Part shown: positions 10,793 through 18,340 of the stretch, in pieces | Position numbering within the stretch: the stretch's first letter is position 1 | Layout: the number at the start of each line of letters is the position of its first letter | NCBI GenBank assembly: GCA_021647245.1 | Contig: JAKIVC010000003.1 | Span: forward strand, 54,451-118,450 | DNA from: Gammaproteobacteria bacterium | GTDB taxonomy: Bacteria; Pseudomonadota; Gammaproteobacteria; RBG-16-57-12 | Reading direction: 5' to 3' | Length of the DNA stretch: 64,000 nt | The notes under the pieces: model-generated | The model's database searches: none | Seen by the model: the letters and a program-made list of their open reading frames with translations, nothing else | What the model was told of the DNA's origin: nothing | Made by a program: the position numbers and the translations under genes

Positions 10793-11753
10793 GGTCAGGC
10801 TCTTGCTTCGCCTCATAAGCCTCAACAATACGCTGTACCAGCGGATGACGAACCACATCTCTGGACTTGAAAAAGGTAAAGCTAATACCGTCAACTTCAC
10901 CCAAAACTTCTGTTGCATGGCGTAAGCCAGATTTTACCTTGTTAGGCAGATCAACCTGTGTCACGTCACCCGTAATCACCGCTTTAGAGGCGAAGCCAAT
11001 ACGCGTCAGAAACATCTTCATCTGCTCAACCGTGGTATTTTGTGCCTCATCCAGAATAATAAAACAGTCGTTCAGGGTACGGCCACGCATGTAGGCCAAT
11101 GGTGCGACTTCAATTACATTGCGCTCCATTAACTTAACCACCGTTTCATTACCCAGCATCTCATAGAGTGCATCGTAAAGCGGGCGCAGATAGGGGTCTA
11201 TTTTCTGCTCTAGATCACCCGGCAAAAACCCGAGGCGTTCTCCGGCCTCTACTGCGGGGCGTGTTAATACAATACGCGCCACCTCATCGCGCTCCAGCGC
11301 CGCCACGGCACAGGCCACTGCCAGATAGGTTTTGCCGGTACCTGCCGGACCAATACCAAAACTCAGGTCGTGTGTCAGCACATTTTGCAGGTAGCGACGT
11401 TGGTTTGGGCCACGCCCTTTCACCTGTTTACGTTTCGCCTGTACAACCGGGTCGGGGGATCCTTCGATACTGCTCGGAATATCGTCAGCTTTGATCTCCT
11501 GCAATAGCAGATGAACGCGTGCCGGAGTGACCTCATCACCATGTTCTGTTTCTGCGTAGAGACGCTCCAACAGCCGCGCACTGCTTTCAAGCGCCTCACC
11601 CTCACCCGCAATACGAAAACGCCAGCCATGGTTGCTGATAGTGACACCCATACGGCGTTCAATCAGGCGCAGGTTATCACCCACTTGGCCACACAGCGCG
11701 GCAAGGCGCTGGTTATCCTCTGGTGCCAGTGTTAGCTCATAATATTCGCTCAA
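10785..11753 (-). CDS. ybeZ: PhoH family ATPase (YbeZ)
   Basis: A 322-residue PhoH-family P-loop ATPase. It has Walker [14 protein letters not shown] (near residue 140) and Walker [13 protein letters not shown] (near residue 235), with the conserved [11 protein letters not shown] segment. The N-terminal 100 residues match the KH-like region typical of YbeZ. The protein acts with YbeY in RNA metabolism, and this role is supported by the overlapping ybeY downstream. It lies 26 bp after miaB. Confidence 0.94.
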   Translation of the reverse strand: MSEYYELTLAPEDNQRLAALCGQVGDNLRLIERRMGVTISNHGWRFRIAGEGEALESSARLLERLYAETEHGDEVTPARVHLLLQEIKADDIPSSIEGSPDPVVQAKRKQVKGRGPNQRRYLQNVLTHDLSFGIGPAGTGKTYLAVACAVAALERDEVARIVLTRPAVEAGERLGFLPGDLEQKIDPYLRPLYDALYEMLGNETVVKLMERNVIEVAPLAYMRGRTLNDCFIILDEAQNTTVEQMKMFLTRIGFASKAVITGDVTQVDLPNKVKSGLRHATEVLGEVDGISFTFFKSRDVVRHPLVQRIVEAYEAKQEPDHD

Positions 11754-11779
11754 TAGTGTATTCCTCAGTGCGTTACGGG

Positions 11780-13129
11780 TTATGCCTCAGCAATATTTGA
11801 ATGCTTTGAAATCAATTCACCACGCAGTGAATTTGGAAGTGCTACTGTAATATTAACATTTACAAACTGCCCTACCAGCGCCTTTGCCCCACAAAAATTA
11901 ACCACGCGATTATTCTCGGTGCGACCAGCCATCTCTGCTGGGGTTTTTCGTGAAGGGCCTTCCACCAAAATACGTTGGACGGTGCCCACCATTGCGCGGC
12001 TAAATGCTGCCGTCTGCTGATTAATACGATCTTGCAAGATTTTCAGGCGCTGTTTTTTAACTTCCAGCGGAACGTCGTCTGGCAAACTTGATGCGGGGGT
12101 ACCCGGGCGGGGGCTGTATATAAAACTATATGAGAGGTCGTAGTTAATATCAGCAATCAGCTTCATGGTCGCCTCAAAATCAGTATCGGTTTCACCGGGA
12201 AAACCGATAATAAAATCAGATGACATGCTTAATTCAGGGCGAATTTTACGAAGCTTGCGAATAATTGCTTTGTATTCCAATACCATATGATTGCGCTTCA
12301 TCAACGCCAAAATACGATCAGACCCCGACTGCACGGGCAGATGCAGGTGGCTTACCAGCTCAGGAACCTCTCTGTACACCTCAATCAGACTGTCGCTCAT
12401 CTCCATGGGGTGTGAGGTGGTATAACGAATGCGGCCAATGCCATCAATAGCCGCCACATAGCGAATCAACAGCGCTAAATCAGCCACATCACCATCATGC
12501 ATAGGACCACGATAAGCATTTACATTCTGCCCCAGCAAGTTCACTTCGCGCACACCCTGTGCTGCTAGCTGAGCAACTTCTGAGATAACATCATCAAATG
12601 GACGGCTGACCTCTTCGCCACGGGTAAACGGAACCACACAAAAAGTGCAATATTTGGAGCAGCCCTCCATGATTGAGACAAACGCAGTAGGGCCATCCGC
12701 CCGAGGGGCCGGCAAGTGGTCAAATTTCTCAATTTCAGGAAAAGAGATATCCACCACCTTGGCTCGCCCCTCAATCACTTCGGTTAGCATTGCAGGCAGG
12801 CGATGCAGCGTTTGCGGGCCAAAAATAACATCCACACAGGGGGCTCGCTTGCGGATTGCCTCTCCCTCCTGACTCGCCACACACCCACCCACACAGATAA
12901 TAGTGCCCGGCTGCTTATCCTTCTGCTTGCGCCATCGGCCAAGCAGAGAGAACACCTTCTCTTGCGCCTTCTCACGCACAGAGCACGTGTTCAACAACAA
13001 AATATCCGCCTCTTCCGCTGTCTCTACCAAGGCTACACCATGGGAGTTATCCAGTAGATCCGCGATCTTGCTCGAATCGTACTCATTCATCTGACAACCA
13101 AAGGTCTTTATAAACAGTTTACGCGCCAT
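11780..13129 (-). CDS. miaB: tRNA-2-methylthio-N6-dimethylallyladenosine synthase
   Basis: MiaB is a radical SAM methylthiotransferase that adds the 2-methylthio group to i6A37 of tRNAs. From the ATG at 13129 ([19 protein letters not shown]) the protein has 449 residues. The N-terminal cluster cysteines are in [14 protein letters not shown] and GGCVASQEG; the radical SAM CxxxCxxC is CSKYCTFC near residue 155; a TRAM-like region closes the protein. An in-frame codon at 13141 would add four residues but matches the family less well. It heads the miaB-phoH-ybeY-corC-lnt set. Confidence 0.97.
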   Translation of the reverse strand: MARKLFIKTFGCQMNEYDSSKIADLLDNSHGVALVETAEEADILLLNTCSVREKAQEKVFSLLGRWRKQKDKQPGTIICVGGCVASQEGEAIRKRAPCVDVIFGPQTLHRLPAMLTEVIEGRAKVVDISFPEIEKFDHLPAPRADGPTAFVSIMEGCSKYCTFCVVPFTRGEEVSRPFDDVISEVAQLAAQGVREVNLLGQNVNAYRGPMHDGDVADLALLIRYVAAIDGIGRIRYTTSHPMEMSDSLIEVYREVPELVSHLHLPVQSGSDRILALMKRNHMVLEYKAIIRKLRKIRPELSMSSDFIIGFPGETDTDFEATMKLIADINYDLSYSFIYSPRPGTPASSLPDDVPLEVKKQRLKILQDRINQQTAAFSRAMVGTVQRILVEGPSRKTPAEMAGRTENNRVVNFCGAKALVGQFVNVNITVALPNSLRGELISKHSNIAEA

Positions 13130-13149
13130 GAAACACCACAAAAAATAAA

Positions 13150-13155
13150 ATTATA
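13150..13155 (-). promoter_or_regulatory. Candidate -10 box upstream of miaB
   Basis: TATAAT read on the minus strand about 20 bp upstream of the miaB ATG, within the string ATGGCTATAATTTT that also occurs ahead of mlaF. No convincing -35 hexamer is seen at 16-19 bp (closest TTGTGT at 19 bp). The leader would be very short. Confidence 0.3.
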
Positions 13156-13295
13156 GCCATATCGAGCCCTTTACACACAAGCTAAACCTGCTCTCCGCAA
13201 GCAAGCATTAGAAGGCCCCGCATCAAAACCGGACACTATAACACACGTCCTCCCGATCCCGGGGTGCTTTCCAGATTATGGACCGTGCTGTGATT

Positions 13296-13461
13296 TACCA
13301 CCCTAATCCCCAGATAGAAGCGCGAGATGATGTGTAAGCGTTTGGTTTCACAGTGAAACTAAAAATATTAGTGGCACCCGCAGGTTCGGCGGATATTTTT
13401 TTACTGTGGAATCAAGAGCTTGTGTAAGCATACGTGTTTCTATCTGGGGATGAGGGTACCC
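13296..13461 (+). mobile_element. MITE-like element, copy 1 (156 bp plus 5-bp target duplication)
   Basis: A non-coding element spanning 13301-13456. The ends are near-perfect inverted repeats: left CCCTAATCCCCAGATAGAA, right end reading CCCTCATCCCCAGATAGAA on the other strand (18 of 19 match). It is flanked by TACCA and TACCC, a 4-of-5 match that looks like an aged 5-bp target duplication. An internal palindrome GTTTCAC-A-GTGAAAC is present. A second copy, over 90% identical by eye, lies at 63489-63647. There is no transposase inside, so it would depend on a full-length element elsewhere. The rest of the 13142-13560 gap (AT-rich miaB upstream, and about 100 bp before the MBL stop) shows nothing else. 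Confidence 0.85.
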
Positions 13462-13560
13462 AGCTAAAGTGGATGAGATTGATACGTCGTAAAAGGGGAG
13501 TGAAAATTAGAGATCTTTGACTACCCGATGAGATGTTTTCATGGGCATTACACTCCCCCT

Positions 13561-14649
13561 CTATTCAGGAAGCGGCCTTTGTGAAAGAGGACGAGTCTCA
13601 CCAATTTTCATTACCCATAGCGCTTCTTCAGAAAAATCATTCTCAAGCCCCGCCTCTTTAAATCGCCTTGGGGGTTCCCAAATCGGCTCATCTGACAAGC
13701 TACTTACTGTCCCCCAATGTGACGCTATTAATACACTTGCATCAACTTCTTTTCCAATCTGGATCGCTTCTTCCGGGGTAATATGGGACATCCACATCAA
13801 CTCTCTAGGCTCATACGCGCCTACAGGCAGAATCGCATAATCAAACGAGCCGTGCTCGCTACCCATTTTTTTAAAAATTGAAGCTGAATAGCCAGTATCA
13901 CCAATAAAAAGAACCCTATTCTGTGGGTTTTCTATTGCCCACGATGCCCATAATGTTTGATTATGATCATCAATGCTTCTCGCTGAATCATGGACAGCGG
14001 GTAACGAAGTAATCTTCACACCGTCAATACGCACTGACTCCGTCCAATCTAATTCAGTTACATTGCTATATCCACGCTCTATAAAAAACTCTCCCAACCC
14101 CAAAGGAACAACAACTTTAATTTTTTCTTTGTTTTTCAACATTCTAACCGTTTTATCATCTAAGTGGTCGTAGTGGTTGTGAGAAACAACCAGTATATCA
14201 ATGGGTGGCAACTTATCCAACGGTATACCGTGCTCTACAAACCGCCGAGGACCTGCCCATGAAACCGGGCTGGCGAATTCTGTCAAGAAAGGATCTGTCA
14301 AAATAATTTTTCCAGATGATTTTATTAAAAAACTGGCATGACCCAGCCAAGTAATGCTGTCCCCTTTTACCAAGTTAAACATCCGCAAGGACTCTAACTC
14401 AGACAAAACATGCCCTTCAGAAGCATCTGGGATAAAAACCGAACTCCAAAACCTGCGGAGATAAAAAAGAACCCCTTTGGAGGAAGCCGTTTCCACAAAA
14501 GGAGCATTTTGAAAACCAGTATCAGTGTGATGCTCGGGCTTACCTTCCACTACGGTTTTATCACCACCGTAAGAAGGCACTCCAGAACACGCAAATAACA
14601 CCAAAAATAGCATGACCGCGCCAACCGTTATTCTAATAAAATTTTTCAC
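13561..14649 (-). CDS. MBL-fold metallohydrolase lipoprotein (RomA/NAPE-PLD-like)
   Basis: A metallo-beta-lactamase-fold hydrolase of about 362 residues. The metal-binding HxHxDH motif is SHNHYDHLDD, with further ligands in PAVHDSA, FIGDTGYS and ASHWGT; this set and the WLGHASFLIK segment fit the RomA/UlaG/NAPE-PLD-like branch, in which some members cleave phospholipids. The N-terminus has a lipoprotein signal (VMLFLVLFAC, lipobox LFAC), so it is probably anchored in the envelope. The GTG at 14649 has GGAG five bases upstream and is preferred over the GTG at 14673. It sits alone next to a MITE copy between two conserved gene blocks, which suggests an accessory insertion. The substrate is unknown. 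Confidence 0.8.
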   Translation of the reverse strand: MKNFIRITVGAVMLFLVLFACSGVPSYGGDKTVVEGKPEHHTDTGFQNAPFVETASSKGVLFYLRRFWSSVFIPDASEGHVLSELESLRMFNLVKGDSITWLGHASFLIKSSGKIILTDPFLTEFASPVSWAGPRRFVEHGIPLDKLPPIDILVVSHNHYDHLDDKTVRMLKNKEKIKVVVPLGLGEFFIERGYSNVTELDWTESVRIDGVKITSLPAVHDSARSIDDHNQTLWASWAIENPQNRVLFIGDTGYSASIFKKMGSEHGSFDYAILPVGAYEPRELMWMSHITPEEAIQIGKEVDASVLIASHWGTVSSLSDEPIWEPPRRFKEAGLENDFSEEALWVMKIGETRPLSQRPLPE

Positions 14650-14794
14650 TATAGCTCCGTTGCCAGTGAGCACACAGCAGTCTGGATAACTCGTTCACCT
14701 GTGGTAAAAAATTATTCGTAGCAAGACTTTACCGATTTCACACCCGCTCCCGCAGCATACGGAAATTACTGCACAAATGAAGCACGAGTGGAGA

Positions 14795-16120
14795 CTAGCC
14801 TCTACTGGCCACAATGTCGGCTTGAGAGTATTCAAATTTTCGAATAATAATGCCTTTAACATTAAGCTGCTGCTCGATAGCGGGAACCACCTTTTCTGCG
14901 GCTTCAATATCCACATAATGCCCCACCAATAAAACAAACCACTCGCCACTCTTACGCAACGCTCGGTAGTAGGCAGCTTTATCTGTAAGGTTTTTCTCGA
15001 TAATAAAATCACGCAGGCTTTGTTCATTGCGCACACTCATTACATGAAGGGTATACTGCTGTGGGGGTTGCGATAATATCCAGCTTTCTGTTTTTAGCTT
15101 AGACCCCTTATTTGCCACAACCCGATCTTCGGGCGTTGGGGTTTCGGCGGCCACTGCGGCTATTTTTGTCACCGCCGCCAACGCTTTTAGACTCTCTTCA
15201 ACATGCGCCTCAGGCTTTGTCACTTTTGTTGTGTGACTCTCCCTCTGCGCAGTCAACTCACTGGAGGCCACTTGATGCGGCTCCTCACGCGTTGGCTGAT
15301 GCAACTTACTTTCAACCTCATGATGCACTTCAATGCCCGCCTTATTTAAACTCATTGCCTGTGGCAGATCCGATAAAATTTCAACTGCGGCTGTTGTGGG
15401 ATCAGAGCTGGCTACCCAGCTGTTGATCTTTTGCTGAAAAAAGAGCAGAGCCAGCACCAATATCACCACGATGATCAAGTAAGCATTTCGAAGCAGTGAT
15501 GCTGTTTTTTTCTGCGGGGGGTGGCTGGAGTCAAGCGGCTGCTTTTCATCCATAACTACACGGTAGTCGAGGGTATGGTGGAGTACAGAGAGTCCTGCGG
15601 AGCTGAAAAATTTATCGCACTGTTCATTTAAACGGGGTGGTTCGCCGCCAAGCAATAAACCGATTCGCCCATCGCCCCGCTTGCAGAGTGTATACAACAG
15701 TTGCCACACCTCATCAGCTAGGGCATCTGCGCTTTCAACCAGCAACAGATAACGAGCCGGGCTGCTTTCTCTTTTTTCTATGCATTCAATAACTGCCGCT
15801 ACACCGTCACCTAGACCACCCCGAGCCAAGCACCACTCAGTGGCCAGGAACTCCGTGAGTGTTGCTTCATCAAGCTGATTAAGCGGGTCAATTTGTGCAA
15901 TGTTATGAGATTGAGCCAGGCTAAGCTTAATGCGCTTCATGGCAGGCGCAATATTCACCTGATCCCCTTGCAAGCTTATCACTGATGAGGAGAAGGCCCA
16001 TGCAACAGCGATTGCCTGAAATTCAGCCAGGTTGGCGGCGCTAACCTCCTTCATCGATAAAGCCGTCGCATCGGCCACTGGCTCTTGTGTCGGTAATTTT
16101 ATGCTTTGTTCATCCATCAT
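14795..16120 (-). CDS. damX: DamX-like SPOR-domain protein with degenerate AAA region
   Basis: A 441-residue inner-membrane protein. A single transmembrane helix (AYLIIVVILVLALLFFQQ, near residues 213-230) separates a cytoplasmic N-terminal half from a periplasmic part with a variable linker and a C-terminal SPOR domain (QYTLHVMSVRNEQSLRDFI... to the end), which binds denuded glycan at the division septum. The N-terminal half resembles an ExeA-like AAA domain: LLLVESADAL is where Walker B would be and LGGEPPRL resembles the sensor region, but no GxxxxGK[ST] is seen, so ATP binding is probably lost. Position after aroK-aroB matches damX. Its start overlaps the WGR-gene stop. Confidence 0.82.
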   Translation of the reverse strand: MMDEQSIKLPTQEPVADATALSMKEVSAANLAEFQAIAVAWAFSSSVISLQGDQVNIAPAMKRIKLSLAQSHNIAQIDPLNQLDEATLTEFLATEWCLARGGLGDGVAAVIECIEKRESSPARYLLLVESADALADEVWQLLYTLCKRGDGRIGLLLGGEPPRLNEQCDKFFSSAGLSVLHHTLDYRVVMDEKQPLDSSHPPQKKTASLLRNAYLIIVVILVLALLFFQQKINSWVASSDPTTAAVEILSDLPQAMSLNKAGIEVHHEVESKLHQPTREEPHQVASSELTAQRESHTTKVTKPEAHVEESLKALAAVTKIAAVAAETPTPEDRVVANKGSKLKTESWILSQPPQQYTLHVMSVRNEQSLRDFIIEKNLTDKAAYYRALRKSGEWFVLLVGHYVDIEAAEKVVPAIEQQLNVKGIIIRKFEYSQADIVASRG

Positions 16121-16377
16121 TTGCTCTTAAGCTGAGCCTGCCCTTGCACATACATGACTCGATAGCCTCGTTTTATCTGTAGGTCTCTCATTTGCATCAA
16201 TCGTTCAAGCGCATCATCCCAACTTGAAAAATGCTCACGGCGCATACGCCCGGCACTCCCTTGTGCGCCATTTTCAACCAGTAAGCTCCACCCTTCAATC
16301 AGATCTTCTTGCAGAACCAACTGGTAATAACGAGCGGTTTTTTGGCTTCCAGGCTGACTTTGCATATAGATACGCAT
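16117..16377 (-). CDS. Small WGR-domain protein
   Basis: An 86-residue protein made almost entirely of one WGR domain: RYYQLVLQEDLIEGWSLLVENG followed by GSAGRMRREHFSSWDDALERL and QIKRGYRV. The WGR domain takes its name from a conserved Trp-Gly-Arg; here GWSLL and GSAGR mark those strands. In PARPs and MolR proteins the domain binds nucleic acid; the role of stand-alone bacterial copies is unknown. The stop overlaps the start of the DamX-like gene (ATGA), so the two are coupled, with aroB upstream. I do not assign a function. Confidence 0.7.
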   Translation of the reverse strand: MRIYMQSQPGSQKTARYYQLVLQEDLIEGWSLLVENGAQGSAGRMRREHFSSWDDALERLMQMRDLQIKRGYRVMYVQGQAQLKSK

Positions 16378-16477
16378 ACATTACGCCGTTAAGTGGGAGT
16401 CGTTAAGGAGACTCAAATTAAATCGGATTAGACTTAGGCTGAGTGGCATTACGCGGGATAAAACACAGAAACCACTC

Positions 16478-17569
16478 TTATGCTGAAATAACGTGGTGAG
16501 CATCAAGCGTCTCTTCAAGTAGCTCATACGGGAAATCAGAGCTTATAACTGAGTCGCCCAAGCCTCGCATCAACACCAATCTCAGGTGGCCATTTTCCAC
16601 TTTCTTATCCACTGACATTAAGCTAAGAAAGTGCTGTTTAGTCATCTCAAGCGGCGCTCGAGTTGGCAGGCCGGCACGATCCAGTAAGTTATCGATTTGG
16701 TGCACATCGTCAGCCGTTACCCAGCCCATGCGCATTGAGAGGTCTGCTGCCATCAGCATGCCAACCGCCACAGCCTCGCCGTGCAGCCAGGTACCATACC
16801 CCATGCCTGTTTCTATCGCATGGCCGAATGTATGGCCCAAATTAAGCAGCACTCTCACACCACCTTCTCGTTCATCTTCGGCCACTATTTTAGCCTTGTC
16901 GTGACAAGAGCGCTCAATGGCATAAGCCAGTGCTTGGTGATCACAAGCTAGCAATTTTTCGATGTTTTTTTCAAGCCATGAAAAGAGCGGCTTATCATTG
17001 ATCAAACCATATTTAATCACTTCAGCAACTCCGGAACTGAGCTGTCGTTCATCAAGTGTACTCAAGGTATCCGTATCGGCGATAACACATTCGGGCTGGT
17101 GAAAAGCCCCAATCATATTTTTACCCATTGGGTGATTAACACCGGTTTTTCCGCCAACCGAAGAGTCAACCTGGGAAAGCAGTGTCGTTGGAATTTGAAT
17201 AAATGCCACACCCCGCTGGTAGCACGCCGCAGCGAACCCGGTCATGTCACCCACCACACCACCACCCAGAGCAACCAGTGTCACCTTGCGGCCAAAGCGT
17301 GATTCAAGTAGTGCATCAAAAATGCGATTCAATACCTCAAGGTTTTTATAGCACTCGCCATCGGGCAATATCACTTTTTCGACATTTTTCCCGTCCAGTG
17401 ACTGTAATAAACGCTCTAAATAGAGTGGTGCAACTGTCTCATTACTGACAACTAGGACCTCACTACCGACAATATGCAACTGTAATAACTTGGCATTAGA
17501 AAGAAGATTCTGACCAATATAGATTGGATAACTTCTATCAGCCAAATCAACAGTTAGCGTTTTCATCAT
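16478..17569 (-). CDS. aroB: 3-dehydroquinate synthase
   Basis: AroB converts DAHP to 3-dehydroquinate in the shikimate pathway. The 363-residue protein has the NAD-binding [19 protein letters not shown], the [20 protein letters not shown] signature near residue 130-150, and metal ligands in [11 protein letters not shown] and [10 protein letters not shown]. Two in-frame ATGs start the protein (17569 and 17566). It lies about 190 bp after aroK in the same direction, the usual aroK-aroB-damX order. Confidence 0.96.
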   Translation of the reverse strand: MMKTLTVDLADRSYPIYIGQNLLSNAKLLQLHIVGSEVLVVSNETVAPLYLERLLQSLDGKNVEKVILPDGECYKNLEVLNRIFDALLESRFGRKVTLVALGGGVVGDMTGFAAACYQRGVAFIQIPTTLLSQVDSSVGGKTGVNHPMGKNMIGAFHQPECVIADTDTLSTLDERQLSSGVAEVIKYGLINDKPLFSWLEKNIEKLLACDHQALAYAIERSCHDKAKIVAEDEREGGVRVLLNLGHTFGHAIETGMGYGTWLHGEAVAVGMLMAADLSMRMGWVTADDVHQIDNLLDRAGLPTRAPLEMTKQHFLSLMSVDKKVENGHLRLVLMRGLGDSVISSDFPYELLEETLDAHHVISA

Positions 17570-17756
17570 AAGGGTTCAGCTCGGTTATCGTAACGGTTAT
17601 CTCCTGCACCCAGATAGAGGCAAGAGGGAGGATGAGAGTGGCGTGGTCAATACCACCGCTGGCACAGGAGTTACATAATAATTGAACAAGCACCTAAGTA
17701 CCCGTATTAGCCGCTCACCTACAGACAAAAGGTACTTTCATCTGTTTCGTTAGCCA

Positions 17757-18284
17757 CTAAGCAACAATCTGCTCAACGATCTCTTTTATCGCCGCTTTTA
17801 CACTTCGACTACCCGTATCAACTGTAAAGTCGGAAACCTCTCGATAAAGCGGATCCCTGAGTGTCAGGAGCTGCTGCATGCGCGCCCTAGGATCTTCCGT
17901 TTTTAATAGTGGCCGTTTGCTATCCTTCCCGGTTCGTTTGAGTAAATGATCAATATCAGCGCTCAAATAAACAACAACGCTGTTAAGACGCATCAACTCT
18001 CTACTGTGCGGATCGAGGACAGCACCTCCACCCGTTGCTAAAACCAGGCCAGCTTTTGCGGTGAGCTCCTCAATCATTGAGGATTCTCGTTTGCGGAAAC
18101 CTGCTTCGCCTTCAAGCTCGAAAATAAGTGGAATATCCACTCCCGTTCGATGCTCAATCTCGTGATCACTATCAACGAAGCGCATTTTCAGGCTTTTAGC
18201 CAGCTGGCGACCGATAGTTGTTTTACCAGCCCCCATCGGACCTACCAGCACAACATTCAACCGATCATGAAGCAGTTTCGACAA
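17757..18284 (-). CDS. aroK: Shikimate kinase
   Basis: AroK phosphorylates shikimate at the 3-hydroxyl. The P-loop is GPMGAGKTTIGRQLA near the N-terminus; the shikimate-binding DSDHEIEHRTG, GFRKRE and the GGGAV motif (LATGGGAVLD) are intact. No ATG starts the frame. The TTG at 18284 has AGGGG seven bases upstream and is chosen; the TTG at 18302 has no such site. Length is about 175 residues, normal for the family. It is 57 bp downstream of pilQ. Confidence 0.94.
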   Translation of the reverse strand: MSKLLHDRLNVVLVGPMGAGKTTIGRQLAKSLKMRFVDSDHEIEHRTGVDIPLIFELEGEAGFRKRESSMIEELTAKAGLVLATGGGAVLDPHSRELMRLNSVVVYLSADIDHLLKRTGKDSKRPLLKTEDPRARMQQLLTLRDPLYREVSDFTVDTGSRSVKAAIKEIVEQIVA

Positions 18285-18340
18285 AATCCAACCCCTACCC
18301 AAGGATAGCTAAACAGGCACATAGCGACCTAATGCAACGA

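Noticed and set aside
14695..15036. A 113-residue minus-strand open frame overlapping the DamX-like gene end
   Set aside because: It overlaps the SPOR domain in another frame; the SPOR frame is clearly the coding one.
17602..17640. MITE-like string between aroK and aroB (CCCAGATAGAGG ... GGATGAGAG)
   Set aside because: Only short parts of the ends match and there is no 5-bp duplication, so it is not listed as an element, though it may be a decayed relic.
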